Notes: generated by a model not told the origin, from the letters alone. A stretch of DNA of 64,000 bases from Rubrivivax sp. (GCA_016719535.1 JADJYX010000012.1:1-64000), one strand, 5' to 3'; counted from the first letter of the stretch, positions 26,990 to 36,205 are shown. Translations and numbers: made by a program.

Positions 26990-28219
26990 CTAAAGCATCC
27001 TGACCACCCTGCGGTCGGGCAACTTGCGAAAGTCGGCCAGTGACAGCAGTTGTGGCCAGGCGAGCCGACGCCAGCTCTGCCACAGCCGTCCGCCCGCGGC
27101 CGGCAGGGACTGCAGCACGCTACCGGGCGCCATCTGCGACATGAAGAGCTGGAACACGCCCTCCTTGGCCCCGGCGAGGGCCTGGCTTGCGAGAACGGTC
27201 CGGCCGGCGACCAGGTAGGTGTCGAGGTCGCCGAACGCGACCAGCACCGGCTTGCGGGTCGGTTGATACGGCTTCAGCGGTGCGCCCGCCAGGAATCGGC
27301 TGACGTTGATGGCGGCGAGCTCGCCCATGTCGATCGCGTTGTAGGCCTGCTTGGCCACCGCGCGCGGAAGCTGTGCGCAGTCACCGATCACGAAGGTGCT
27401 GCGGGCGTGCCGGCTTTGCAGGGTCTGGTGGACGTCCGCCCAGACCTGCGGCGGCCGGGCCAGGCCCGACTGCTGCAGCAGCGCAGGCGCTGCCAACCCG
27501 GCCGTCCACAGCGTGAGATCCGAGCGCAGCCGCGTGCCATCGGCCAGGTGAACCCCCTTGGCGGAGACGCTGGCGATGGCGGTGCCGGTTCGGAACAGCA
27601 CAGGATGGGACTGGCACGCGCGCCGCAGATCGGCGTCGAGCGCTTGTGGCAGGGCGGGCAGCAACCGCCCGCCGGCCTCGACCACCTCGATCGACAGGCC
27701 GGCGACGTCGCGGTAGCGGCGCATGATCTCCCCCAGCGCCTCGATACCCGAGATGCCGCCCCCGACGATCACGATGTGCATCTGCCTGCCCTTCTGCACC
27801 AGTGCGCGCAGCCGCTGCTCGACCGCCACGGCGTCGGCAATGCTGCGACACGGCAGTGCGTGGCGCTCACCGCCCGGGATGCCGTGGGTGTTCCACAGCG
27901 CGCCCACCGCGACGATGCAGGCGTCGAAGCTCAGGTCCTGGCCGCCGGCAGTCCGCAGACGCCGAGTGTGCGGATGAAGTTCGGTCACGCGGTCCTGCAA
28001 AAACCGGTGCCCGGCCTGATCGACGATGGCTGCCCGGTCCAGACGCAAGCCCTGCGGTGTCTTCACGCTGGACAGGATCTCGTGGATGTTGGGCATCCAC
28101 TCGAAGTGCGCCGACGGGTCGATCACCGTCACGGCGTGTCGCCTCGACAGCCTGATGGCAGCGGTCAGCCCGGCGAAGTTGCCGCCGATGATGGCAATCT
28201 GCCGGCGCGTGTGCTTCAT
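26990..28219 (-). CDS. FAD-dependent NADH dehydrogenase-like oxidoreductase (NDH-2 type)
   Basis: A 409-residue flavoprotein with two dinucleotide folds: FAD site IAIIGGNFAGLTAAIRLSRR near the N-terminus and NAD(P) site HIVIVGGGISGIEALGEI near residue 150, plus TFVIGDCAQLPRAVAKQA, the second FAD-contacting motif. This is the layout of non-proton-pumping NADH:quinone dehydrogenases and related sulfide:quinone reductases; no conserved redox cysteines of the latter were noted. It would feed electrons from NADH to quinone at the inner membrane. It is encoded just downstream of cydB on the same strand (gap about 110 bases), suiting a bypass respiratory chain. The ribosome site is weak. Confidence 0.78.
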   Translation of the reverse strand: MKHTRRQIAIIGGNFAGLTAAIRLSRRHAVTVIDPSAHFEWMPNIHEILSSVKTPQGLRLDRAAIVDQAGHRFLQDRVTELHPHTRRLRTAGGQDLSFDACIVAVGALWNTHGIPGGERHALPCRSIADAVAVEQRLRALVQKGRQMHIVIVGGGISGIEALGEIMRRYRDVAGLSIEVVEAGGRLLPALPQALDADLRRACQSHPVLFRTGTAIASVSAKGVHLADGTRLRSDLTLWTAGLAAPALLQQSGLARPPQVWADVHQTLQSRHARSTFVIGDCAQLPRAVAKQAYNAIDMGELAAINVSRFLAGAPLKPYQPTRKPVLVAFGDLDTYLVAGRTVLASQALAGAKEGVFQLFMSQMAPGSVLQSLPAAGGRLWQSWRRLAWPQLLSLADFRKLPDRRVVRML

Positions 28220-28327
28220 GGGGTTCGTGTCCAGTGTTCGATATGACGAGGCCCAAGCGGCCCGGCAGAGTCATGGCGATGTGTTCTGATCCCTCGCGCG
28301 CTCACGGGCCGCGCCTCTCGCCCCGGC

Positions 28328-29359
28328 TCAGTATTGGAGCGCAGTCGCCTTGCCTGCGAACACAGGGTGGCTGAAGACCGTGTAGCCCACGATCACCGGC
28401 AGCACGACGCAGGCGCCGACGAAGATCATCCACAGCGACTCGGTGCTGCTCGCCGCCTGCCAGACCGTCAAGCGGTCGACCACGAGCCACGGCAACAGGC
28501 TGTAGGCCAGACCGTAGAACGCCAGCATGGCGATGCCCACCGCGCCGGCAAAGGGCACCCCATCGCCGTAGGCGTTGCCCTGCTCCAGGCGCGTCGGCAG
28601 TCGCCGCAGCGAACGCTCGACGATGAAGAACAGCAGCAGCGTGGCAAGGGGCAGCGGCGCCAGCAGCACCACGTCAGGCAACGCGAACCAGCGTTCAAAG
28701 ATGGACGCGCTGACGAGCGGCGTGGCCGCCGAGATCGCCACCACCCCCACGGCCGTGAGCCCCAGGGACACTCGCGCCCAGCGTACCGCGGCGACTTGCA
28801 GCGCTCCTTCGGTCTTCATGATCAACCAGCCGGCGCCCAGCAGCATGTGGGTCCCGAGCAGGCACACGGCGATCAGGGCCGAGAACAGCGTGGCCCAGCC
28901 GTCACCGCGAAAGCCGGTCACCCACTGGCCGAGCATGTAGCCCTGCGCCAGGCTGGCCAGCACCGACCCCGCGCTGAACGCCCGGTTCCACAGGGCCTTG
29001 CGGTCGGCACCCCCCTTGGTGCGGAAGTCGAACGCCACGCCGCGCAGGGTCAGGCCCACCAGCATCAGTGCCACCGGCAGGTACAGCGCACCCAGGATCA
29101 GCCCATGTGCCGGCGGAAAGGCCACCAGCAGGATGCCCACGCCCAGCACCAGCCAGGTTTCGTTCGCATCCCAGAACGGACCGATCGAGGCGACCATCGT
29201 GTCCTTGTCGCGTTCGCCCGCGGCGCCCAGCAGCGTGCCCACGCCCAAGTCGTAGCCGTCGAGGATGACGTAGGCCAGCATCGCCAAACCCATGATGGCG
29301 AGAATGGCCAGCGGCAACCAGCCCCCTGGCGCCTGCAGTGCGGTTTCGAGCTCGTTCAT
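28328..29359 (-). CDS. cydB: Cytochrome bd ubiquinol oxidase subunit II
   Basis: A 343-residue, eight- or nine-helix membrane protein with the family hallmarks VILDGYDLGVGTLLGAAGE, FWDANETWLVLGVGILLVAF and FDFRTKGGADRKALWNRAFS. CydB pairs with CydA to make the quinol oxidase that reduces oxygen at high affinity. The gene is intact and its ATG overlaps the cydA stop (ATGA). Its partner upstream is truncated and frameshifted, so this copy probably has no functional CydA from the same locus. Confidence 0.93.
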   Translation of the reverse strand: MNELETALQAPGGWLPLAILAIMGLAMLAYVILDGYDLGVGTLLGAAGERDKDTMVASIGPFWDANETWLVLGVGILLVAFPPAHGLILGALYLPVALMLVGLTLRGVAFDFRTKGGADRKALWNRAFSAGSVLASLAQGYMLGQWVTGFRGDGWATLFSALIAVCLLGTHMLLGAGWLIMKTEGALQVAAVRWARVSLGLTAVGVVAISAATPLVSASIFERWFALPDVVLLAPLPLATLLLFFIVERSLRRLPTRLEQGNAYGDGVPFAGAVGIAMLAFYGLAYSLLPWLVVDRLTVWQAASSTESLWMIFVGACVVLPVIVGYTVFSHPVFAGKATALQY

Positions 29360-29987
29360 GCCGACGCGGCACCCAGGCGCCTGGGCGCCGGCAAGCTGCC
29401 AGTGGCCGACCGCGGCGGTTCCTCAGTGGTGACCTTGCGCGCGAGCCGGAAGACCGTGGCCACGTAGGCCACCACCAACGCCAGGTACATGGCGATGTAG
29501 ATCGCCAGCGTCAACGCAATGGTCGGCGCCGGCACCGGCCCGGCGGCCTGGGCCGTGGTCAGCACGCCGTAGACCAGCCACGGCTGACGGCCGATTTCGG
29601 TGGTGTACCAGCCAGCGAGCACGCCCCCCAGCCCGAAAACACCATCTCGAGCAATGAAGCTGTCAGCAGCGACGAGGGCTCGGGGCGGCGGCTGTTCGGA
29701 CGCAATTGCCACCATCCGATCCAGCTCACGGCCAGCATCAGCAGACCGATGCCCACCATCAATCGGAAGCTGAGGAACACCGGCGCCACGGGCGGGTGCT
29801 TGCCGGCAGAAGCGTCCAGCCCCTTGACCTCGCCTTCGAGCTCGTGCGTGAGCACCAGCGAGGCGAGCTTGGGCACTTCGATCGCCAGGCGGGTCTCGCG
29901 AGCCGCTTCGTCGGGCAGGCCGAACAGTGAAGCTGGAGCGCCACGGACCGCGTCCGAAGAACCCGGCGGCAGCGCATCACCAGGCAA
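29356..29987 (-). pseudogene. cydA: Cytochrome bd subunit I, 5'-truncated and frameshifted
   Basis: Only the C-terminal part of CydA is present, about 210 of roughly 500 codons. Recognisable segments are LAIEVPKLASLVLTHELEGE, VFLSFRLMVGIGLLMLAVSW, and then, in a second frame, VLAGWYTTEIGRQPWLVYGV and LTTAQAA. The two frames meet in a run of six C on the plus strand (29624-29629), where a one-base change would restore FSGW-GVLAGWY. The N-terminal half, including heme-ligand and quinol-site helices, is gone; the break near 29990 abuts the parDE module. The frameshift could be a sequencing error but the truncation is not. Confidence 0.88.
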
Positions 29988-30040
29988 CGGCGTCCCAGGA
30001 AGCTTGATGACTATTGATAGCCGACGGGATCATCCACGGC

Positions 30041-30292
30041 ATGAGCAACAACACCATGAGCTTTGCCCTGCCGGAAGCCCTGCGCGAGTACGTCGACCAG
30101 CGGGTACGGTCCGGTCAGTACGGCAACACCAGCGAGTACCTGCGTGAGCTGATCCGCCGGGACCAGGAAGAACAGGCCAAGAAGCGTCTGCGGGAACTGA
30201 TCGAAGAAGGGCTGAGTTCAGGCACTGGCCGTGCGCTGACACCCAAGCGGACGGCACAGTTGAAGAAGCAGGCCCTGGGCGACCTGCGTTGA
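30041..30292 (+). CDS. parD: ParD-family (CopG/ribbon-helix-helix) antitoxin
   Basis: An 83-residue antitoxin with an N-terminal ribbon-helix-helix (MSFALPEALREYVDQRVRSG then YGNTSEYLRELIRRDQEEQA) and a charged C-terminal toxin-binding tail. It should repress its own promoter and neutralise the ParE-like partner. ATG 30041 (MSNNTMSF) was preferred; ATG 30056 is possible, and neither has a strong ribosome site. The stop overlaps the start of the toxin gene. Confidence 0.88.
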   Translation: MSNNTMSFALPEALREYVDQRVRSGQYGNTSEYLRELIRRDQEEQAKKRLRELIEEGLSSGTGRALTPKRTAQLKKQALGDLR

Positions 30293-30618
30293 AGCCCGCC
30301 CATCTTCGGCCCCGCGCCGAAGCAGACCTGGTCGAAGCGGCACGGTACTACGCCCAAGAAGGGGGCTTGGCCCTGGGCGAGCGGATGTTCGACGCCGCGA
30401 TCGCGGCACTCGAGCCAATCGAACGCATGCCCTCCATGGGTTCTCCCCGGCTGGGACAGATGTGCGACATCCCGGGCCTGCGGTCCTGGCGAGTCGCGGG
30501 GTTCCCGATGCAGTGGCTCTACTTCGAGGCGCCCGATCATCTCGATGTCGTTCGCTTTGTCGCTGGTCTGGTTGGTCAGCGACAAGACATCCTCGCGATC
30601 CTCCAGGATGCAGGCTGA
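30289..30618 (+). CDS. parE: ParE/RelE-superfamily toxin
   Basis: A 109-residue ParE-like toxin: LRPRAEADLVEAARYYAQEG at the N-terminus, then MGSPRLGQMCDIPGLRSWRV, and the C-terminal strand DVVRFVAGLVGQRQDILAIL. ParE toxins poison DNA gyrase. The start is TTG with a TTGA overlap onto the parD stop, so translation is coupled. It is followed 48 bases later by a TOTE-type primase gene. Confidence 0.87.
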   Translation: MKPAHLRPRAEADLVEAARYYAQEGGLALGERMFDAAIAALEPIERMPSMGSPRLGQMCDIPGLRSWRVAGFPMQWLYFEAPDHLDVVRFVAGLVGQRQDILAILQDAG

Positions 30619-30666
30619 GGATCCGCTCCGTGGCCGCCCGATCCTGCGGCCGATGCGAGGTGCCCG

Positions 30667-31776
30667 ATGACCGGCGACGCGCGTGAGGAAGTGACCCGGC
30701 TGCTGGCCGAGAACCGCCGGCTGCGAGAGCTGCTGACCGAGCATGGCATCGCCTGGCAACCGCCCGACACCATGCCGACCAGGGATCGAAGCCCGCGCCT
30801 CGGCACCGACGAGAAAGTGAAGCGCTTCGCCAGCCTGTTCCGCGGCCGGGAAGACGTCTACCCGGTACGCTGGGAGAGCAAGGCCGGCAAGTCGGGCTGC
30901 TCGCCCGCGTGCGCGAACGAGTGGCGCGCCGGCGTCTGCGAAAAGGGAGGCGAGAAGCCGCGGATCAAATGCGGCGACTGCGCGCACCGCGCGCTGATCC
31001 CGGTCACGGGCCAGACCGTCTTCGACCACCTGGCCGGCCGGCACACCGTAGGGGTGTATCCGCTGCTCTCGGATGACACCTGCCACTTCCTGGCGGTGGA
31101 CTTCGACGATGCCGAGTGGCGCGAGGATGCAAGCGCCTTCGCCGGCTGCAGCGATGCGCTGGGCGTGCCGGTCGCGCTCGAGGTCTCCCGCTCCGGCAAT
31201 GGCGCACAGGCCTGGATCTTCTTCTCCGGCCGGGTGCAGGCACGCGATGCCCGCCGGCTGGGTACCGCCCTCATCAGCCACACGTGCGCGCGCACCCGCC
31301 AGCTGAAGCTCAGCTCCTACGACCGCCTGTTTCCGAACCAGGACACGATGCCCACCCGCCAGGCGGGGCGTGGTGGCACCCGCGTCGGAGGCTTCGGCAA
31401 CCTCATCGCCTTGCCGCTGCAGAAAGCGCCCCGTCAAAGCGGCGGCAGCGTCTTCGTCGACCGTGACCTGCAACCCCACGACGACCAGTGGGCCTTCCTG
31501 GCCGGCATGCCAAAGATGTCGCCTGCGGACATCGAGCCCACGATCCTGCGCGCCACCGGTGGCCGCCATCCGCTCGACGTGACCTTCAAGCGGAAGGCCG
31601 GCGCGAGCGAGATCCGGGTTCAGCTGGAGGGCCTCGGGTTCTGGCTCTGCCCTTGCGCTCCCTTGGCGGTGCGGGCTGCCAATTCGCCGCACCCCGCCAA
31701 CAAGCGACAGCTCCCGGCTGCACAGCGGCTTCTCGAGCCGCATGGCGCGAGCATTGCCTCGCCGCCGACCGCATGA
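30667..31776 (+). CDS. TOTE conflict-system primase domain, stand-alone and probably degenerate
   Basis: A 369-residue protein matching the archaeo-eukaryotic primase part of TOTE conflict-system proteins: an N-terminal coiled coil (RLLAENRRLRELLTEHGIAW), FRGREDVYPVRWESK, a Cys cluster (CSPACANEW and CGDCAHRA, residues 78-106), FLAVDFDDAEW with D145 and D147, SRSGNGAQAWIFFSG, and FPNQDTMPTRQAGRGGTRVG. Two oddities stand out. The usual His of SGNGGHVWIFF is Gln (Q181) here. The helicase and nuclease parts expected after about residue 300 are absent; the last 60 residues look non-homologous. It probably no longer acts alone, but may be a leftover of a defence-type element. Confidence 0.8.
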   Translation: MTGDAREEVTRLLAENRRLRELLTEHGIAWQPPDTMPTRDRSPRLGTDEKVKRFASLFRGREDVYPVRWESKAGKSGCSPACANEWRAGVCEKGGEKPRIKCGDCAHRALIPVTGQTVFDHLAGRHTVGVYPLLSDDTCHFLAVDFDDAEWREDASAFAGCSDALGVPVALEVSRSGNGAQAWIFFSGRVQARDARRLGTALISHTCARTRQLKLSSYDRLFPNQDTMPTRQAGRGGTRVGGFGNLIALPLQKAPRQSGGSVFVDRDLQPHDDQWAFLAGMPKMSPADIEPTILRATGGRHPLDVTFKRKAGASEIRVQLEGLGFWLCPCAPLAVRAANSPHPANKRQLPAAQRLLEPHGASIASPPTA

Positions 31777-31794
31777 AGTGGCCGGCAACAGGGA

Positions 31795-33726
31795 TCAGTA
31801 CCCCGCCGCCAGCACCTGCGGCAGCCAGTCGGTCAGCGGCCCCAGGTCGACCACGCTCGGCCCGAAGGCCGGACCCAGCACGTACAGGCGGCCGCCGGCG
31901 GTGCCGACGTAGGTCTGCGTCTGCGGCTGGTGGCGCAGGTAGTAGCCCGACAGCTGCTGGCTCGTCGCCGCCTGCGCAAAGATGGCGGCATGTGCCCGCT
32001 CGGCCCAGTTGGCCAGCCGGTCCAGCGCCACTTCGTCGGCGCTGCGGCCGGCCAGGGCGCCGATTGCCGCCGCGCCCGCACGCGGGGCGCGCAGCCAGTC
32101 GTGCGCCGGCACCGCGGCCAGCGTGCTGGCGGCGCGGCCGTGCACGCCGCCGCCGGCCGCGGGCTGCAGCGCCGACACCACGCTGGCAAGCATCGACTCG
32201 AGGCGCGACTCGTCGATCGCCGTGCCGGCCAGCGGCAGCCGCGCCGCGATGCCCGATGCGCTGCCCTCGGCCAGCGTGCTGCAGCCCTCGGCCGGCAGCG
32301 CGCTGCCGCCGTTCCACCACAGGTTGCCGTCGAACGCGGGTTGCGCGTCGCCGCCCACGATGTTGAGCCGGCAGGGCACCACCGCACCGCCACCGCTGCC
32401 CCACAGCGGCACCACCGACACGAACAGGTTGTTGGCCACCGTCAGCCGTGCGCTGCGCAGCGTGCGGCCTACCGGTGCCGGCGCGTTTGCGCCCAGGCCC
32501 CAGCACGGGTCCACGGTCACATGGTCCTGCAGGGCGTCGTCCCAGAACTGGCAGTCGCTGCCGGCACCGTCGGCGGCGCCGAGCAGGCGGCTGTCGTGCA
32601 CGCGCACGGCGTCGCCGCCGTAGATGCTGTCGCCGTCGCGCGGCGCGCGGTAGCCGGCGCTGTGGAAGATGGTGTTGTTGACGGCCGTGCAGTCCTGGCA
32701 GCCCGAGAACTCCAGCGCCGCCTCGCGCGCGTCGACGATCAGGTTGTTGCGTGCGGTGACGCGCCGCGCCTCGTAGTCGCGCGCGCCGTCGGCCGAGAAG
32801 TAATAGGTGGCGTCGGTCTCCTCCCCGCCCAGCTCGACGCGGCGCACGCGGTGGAACAGGTTGCCGTCGTACAGGATGTCGACCGATCCGCCCTTGGCCT
32901 CGATGCCCAGCCCGCCGCCGATGCGGCTGACCACATTGCGGCAGAAGGCCGCGCGGTGCACACCCACGCTGTCGATGCCGTGGCGCGTGGTCTGCTGGAT
33001 GCGGCTGTCCAGCACCCACAGGTCCTGCACCTGGTTGAACTTCATGCCGTCCATCGACTGGCCTTCGCTGGTTTCGCCGTCGCGCTCTTCGCGGTCGAAC
33101 AGGTTCTGCACCGTCACGCGCCGCACCAGAAGATGGTGCGACGGGCGGTAGTTGCCGTAGATGCGGTAGTCCACCTGCCCGTTCACCACCGCGCTGCGGC
33201 GCGCGTCCTGCGCCACGCCAGCGATGTGCACACCGGCCGCGGCCTGCAGCGGCTGCGGATCGGCGTGGCGGCGACCGTCCCAGGCGCCCACCTGGGCCGG
33301 GCCGATGGTGACGCCGTCGATGGCCAGGTACGACACGCCGAGCAGGTTGAGGCCATGGTCCAGCACGGTGGCGTTGGGCGCGGGGTCGGCGGCCTGCAGC
33401 CAGACGGGCGCATCGGCGCTGCGCCACAGCGCCTGCGCGAAGATCTCGCTGCCCAGGTTGTCGGCGTAACGGCCGGCGGCCAGGCGGATGCGCACCGGTC
33501 GCGTGGGGTACTGGTCCTGCGCCAGGCGCAGCGCGTCGCGCACGCCGGCCGTGCCCTGCGCGGGCGTGAGCTCCAGCGTGACCCAGGCCGACGCGGAGAT
33601 GGTGTCGACGAAGGCGCTGTCGTGGCAGCCGGGCAAGGGGGCGACGGCATGGGCCTGCGGGGCGGCTGGGGCCAGCGTCGCCGCCAGCAGCAGCGCCGCG
33701 CAGGCGGCAGCAAGGATGCGGGGCAT
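31795..33726 (-). CDS. Secreted right-handed parallel beta-helix protein
   Basis: A 643-residue exported protein (signal peptide MPRILAAACAALLLAATLAP, cleavage probably after QAHA). The central 400 residues show beta-helix-like repeats with short turns and Asn ladders: LVRRVTVQNLFDRE, VLDSRIQQTTRHGIDSVGVH, NVVSRIGGGLGIEAKGGSVD, ARNNLIVDAREAALEFSGCQ and NNTIFHSAGYRA. Such folds occur in polysaccharide lyases, depolymerases and adhesins; no catalytic site was identified. Paired cysteines (CQDC) suggest disulfides. It is a single gene, convergent with the TOTE primase (18 bases between ends). Confidence 0.75.
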   Translation of the reverse strand: MPRILAAACAALLLAATLAPAAPQAHAVAPLPGCHDSAFVDTISASAWVTLELTPAQGTAGVRDALRLAQDQYPTRPVRIRLAAGRYADNLGSEIFAQALWRSADAPVWLQAADPAPNATVLDHGLNLLGVSYLAIDGVTIGPAQVGAWDGRRHADPQPLQAAAGVHIAGVAQDARRSAVVNGQVDYRIYGNYRPSHHLLVRRVTVQNLFDREERDGETSEGQSMDGMKFNQVQDLWVLDSRIQQTTRHGIDSVGVHRAAFCRNVVSRIGGGLGIEAKGGSVDILYDGNLFHRVRRVELGGEETDATYYFSADGARDYEARRVTARNNLIVDAREAALEFSGCQDCTAVNNTIFHSAGYRAPRDGDSIYGGDAVRVHDSRLLGAADGAGSDCQFWDDALQDHVTVDPCWGLGANAPAPVGRTLRSARLTVANNLFVSVVPLWGSGGGAVVPCRLNIVGGDAQPAFDGNLWWNGGSALPAEGCSTLAEGSASGIAARLPLAGTAIDESRLESMLASVVSALQPAAGGGVHGRAASTLAAVPAHDWLRAPRAGAAAIGALAGRSADEVALDRLANWAERAHAAIFAQAATSQQLSGYYLRHQPQTQTYVGTAGGRLYVLGPAFGPSVVDLGPLTDWLPQVLAAGY

Positions 33727-34186
33727 GTCGGTGTCTTCCCTCGCGCGGGCGGGGCCCCGCGTTGGCCGACGACTCTAGGGCCGCCCCTGCGGCGGCGAAG
33801 AGCGGATGAGCGGGCGGGTCGCCCGTCAATCGGCCCGATCGACAGCCAGCGCCACGCGCGCCGGCAGCAGCGCACTCGGCGCCCCGCACCGCCAGGCGCT
33901 CCACAGCGTGTGGCTGGCGCCGAAGATGCAGCCCAGGCGCGACTTCCCGCTGCGCCTCTTCGCCAGCTTCGTGCGCTCCGGCCGCGTCAACGACAGGCGC
34001 CTGACGCTCGACGTCAGGCTCACGCCGATGCCCGACCGGAACTGCTGCGGCGGCGCGCTCGCGCTCCCGCCACCCGGGAAGAGCCAGATCTGGACAGGCA
34101 CGTCATCCTGCCGACCCGGCTGCAGGCGCTGGCGGCCACGTGGCAGCGCTCGCCGGGCGCCGGCCGTGCTGCCGGCGCGGCCGGCT
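33727..34186. other. Gap without a supportable gene
   Basis: No frame in this 460-base stretch shows a recognisable family. A minus-strand frame (33826-34101) and plus-strand frames are Arg/Ala-rich and lack ribosome sites. The right end near 34140-34190 may hold the terminator region of the DUF2892 gene. Confidence 0.4.
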
Positions 34187-34390
34187 TCAGGAGCAGCAGT
34201 CGCCTTCGCGCACGCCGGCCTTCTTCAGCATGAAGGCCAGCGGGCAGAAGTTCGTGAGCCCGCTCTGCGCCAGGTTCAGCCCCACGAAGAGCGACAGGCC
34301 CAGCCAGTAGGGGTGAACGTAGTGCGACAGGGCGATGCCGGCCAGCACCATGAGGCCGGCGACGAGATGGACGATGCGGTCGACGGTCAT
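34187..34390 (-). CDS. DUF2892 (YgaP-type) two-helix membrane protein
   Basis: A 67-residue membrane protein: MTVDRIVHLVAGLMVLAGIA, a turn at SHYVHPYW, and LGLSLFVGLNLAQSGLTNFC followed by a short tail CPLAFMLKKAGVREGDCCS. The family occurs alone or fused to rhodanese domains and is linked to sulfur handling; the function is not established. It lies ten bases after the FadL-type gene and probably shares its transcript. Confidence 0.85.
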   Translation of the reverse strand: MTVDRIVHLVAGLMVLAGIALSHYVHPYWLGLSLFVGLNLAQSGLTNFCPLAFMLKKAGVREGDCCS

Positions 34391-34400
34391 GGCGGATTCC

Positions 34401-35573
34401 TCAGAATTGGTAGCTGACCTGGAAGTTGACGATGTTCTGCTCGAGCTCGATGGTGTTCAGCGGCGCAACGTTCGACGTCACGTCGTTCTTGAAGGCGTGC
34501 ACCCAGGAGAACGATCCGGAGACCTTGTCGCTGAACCTGCGCGTCAGACCCACCGACAGGTGCTTCTCGACCACGGCGAGCGAGCCGATGTTGGTGTTCA
34601 CGTTGCCGGGCTCGATCGGCGACTTGCCGTAATTGAATCCGGCACGCAACTGCATGCGGTCCCCGATGTCCTTCTGCGCGGCGACCGCGAAGACGGTCTG
34701 GTCGCTCCAGCCGAACGGCATCGCGGCCGGGATCGGGCCGGCATAGCCGGCCGGCCGTTCGACGGCCACGCGATCGAGGACCTGGCTGAACCAGATCCGC
34801 TTGACATCGGCTTCGACCAGCAGGCCCTGGGCCGGCCGCCAGGCCAGCCCCACGGCCAGCGTCTGCGGCGCGTCCATGCGCATCGAGAACTTGCCGGCTG
34901 CGGTATTCCACTCGAGTTCGCTCATGCGCTGCTTGCTCGACCAGGCGGCACCGAGCTGCACCGCGTCGGCCAGCTTCCACACCACGCCGGCCGTCACGCC
35001 CCAGCCGAAGCCCTGGGTCTGCGGCAGCGTGTAGGCCGGGGTCGACAGCGCCAGGCTCTGGTAGTTGAGGTTGACCGTGGCGCCCAGCGCCAGCCGGTCG
35101 CTGATGCGGTAGGCAAAGCCCGGCGCCACCTTGAAGAACTGCTTGGTGGTGACCACGGCCTGGTTGCCGGGTGCGGCGGCCGTGTCGGCGAAGTCGACCC
35201 CCATGCCCGACAGGCCCCCCAGCCCCATGCCCAGCGTCAGGCGATCGTTGACGCGGAAATTCGCGGCGCCCGCCGGCATCATGTACAGGTTGGAGTCGCT
35301 CTCCTGGCCGTTGACGCGGCGCGGCGGGTTCAGAAAGCCCACGCCGAGGTCGAAGCGCACGTCCTTGATCTTCAGCTCGGCCATGCCGGCCGGATTGACG
35401 AGCACGGTGGTCGCGTCCTGCGGCGCGGCCACCACCGCGCCGGCCATGCCGTTCTGGATGGCCGACAGGCCGAGCATCTGGTCGCCGTTGGTGGCGGCCG
35501 CGTGGGGCGCGAAGGCGGCCAGTGCCGCCAGCGGCAGCACGGCCAGGGCGCCGGCTTTCGGGTGTGATGTCAT
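34401..35573 (-). CDS. FadL/OmpP1-family outer-membrane channel
   Basis: A 390-residue outer-membrane beta-barrel for hydrophobic compounds. It has a signal peptide ending APHAAA, the FadL-like mature start TNGDQMLGLSAIQNGMAGA with QDATTVLVNPAGMAEL, regularly alternating beta strands, and a C-terminal aromatic residue (VNFQVSYQF). Start ATG 35573 has GGAG seven bases upstream. It lies in a minus-strand run with two heme proteins and a DUF2892 protein. The ligand is unknown; long-chain fatty acids or aromatics are typical. Confidence 0.85.
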   Translation of the reverse strand: MTSHPKAGALAVLPLAALAAFAPHAAATNGDQMLGLSAIQNGMAGAVVAAPQDATTVLVNPAGMAELKIKDVRFDLGVGFLNPPRRVNGQESDSNLYMMPAGAANFRVNDRLTLGMGLGGLSGMGVDFADTAAAPGNQAVVTTKQFFKVAPGFAYRISDRLALGATVNLNYQSLALSTPAYTLPQTQGFGWGVTAGVVWKLADAVQLGAAWSSKQRMSELEWNTAAGKFSMRMDAPQTLAVGLAWRPAQGLLVEADVKRIWFSQVLDRVAVERPAGYAGPIPAAMPFGWSDQTVFAVAAQKDIGDRMQLRAGFNYGKSPIEPGNVNTNIGSLAVVEKHLSVGLTRRFSDKVSGSFSWVHAFKNDVTSNVAPLNTIELEQNIVNFQVSYQF

Positions 35574-35593
35574 CGCTGGGCTCCGCATCTCGG

Positions 35594-36205
35594 CTATTTG
35601 CGCAGGCGCGGCGTATAGGCCGTGGCGCCCGGCTGCCCGCGGAAATGGTTGTGGCAGGCCACGCAGCCGGTCGTCACCGCGCCGTAGTAGCTGGCGGCGC
35701 CGACCATGTCGCCCTGCTCGGCGGCCTCGGCCAGCTTGGTCGCGTTGCCCTCGACGGCAACCTCCATCGCCGGCAGCACCGACAGGCCTTCGTTCGTCAC
35801 CTTGTCGAACGGCAGGTAGGGCAGCATGCCGCCGCGCGGCAGCCGGTGCAGCGCCAGGCGGCGCGCCGCATCGGCGGCCATGGCGCCGTTGTCGGTGGCG
35901 ATGGCGGCACCGATGGTCTGGTAGTCGGTGAGGATCTCGTGCATCACCTGCACCAGCGTCAGCGTGTCGCTGCGCCGCTCGTGGCGCAGGGCCACGTGCA
36001 TCAGGAATTGCTTGATCTCGGGCGACAGGGCCTTGGCCCGCTCGACCAGCTCGGGCGTCATCAGCGACATCTGCTTCTGCATCAACTCGGCGCCGCGCTG
36101 CTGGTCGGCCTTCGAGGGCGGATCGGCGGCCAGCGCCGGTGCGGCCAGGCAGGCGGCCAGCAGGGTCGCCGTTGCGCCCAGGGCCAGGGACATGGACTTG
36201 ATCAC
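35594..36205 (-). CDS. Periplasmic single-heme cytochrome c-type protein
   Basis: A 203-residue exported helical protein (signal MIKSMSLALGATATLLAACL, ending PALAA) with one heme-binding CVACH near the C-terminus (TTGCVACHNHFRGQ). A single C-terminal CxxCH after a helical bundle resembles the cytochrome c' layout, though the protein is longer than typical. It may be an electron carrier or a gas sensor. It lies 20 bases upstream of the FadL gene and 22 bases downstream of another CxxCH protein. Confidence 0.7.
   Translation of the reverse strand: MIKSMSLALGATATLLAACLAAPALAADPPSKADQQRGAELMQKQMSLMTPELVERAKALSPEIKQFLMHVALRHERRSDTLTLVQVMHEILTDYQTIGAAIATDNGAMAADAARRLALHRLPRGGMLPYLPFDKVTNEGLSVLPAMEVAVEGNATKLAEAAEQGDMVGAASYYGAVTTGCVACHNHFRGQPGATAYTPRLRK

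Noticed and set aside
33806..34417. A 203-codon plus-strand frame as a gene
   Set aside because: Its second half is antisense to the DUF2892 gene and the first half shows no family or ribosome site.
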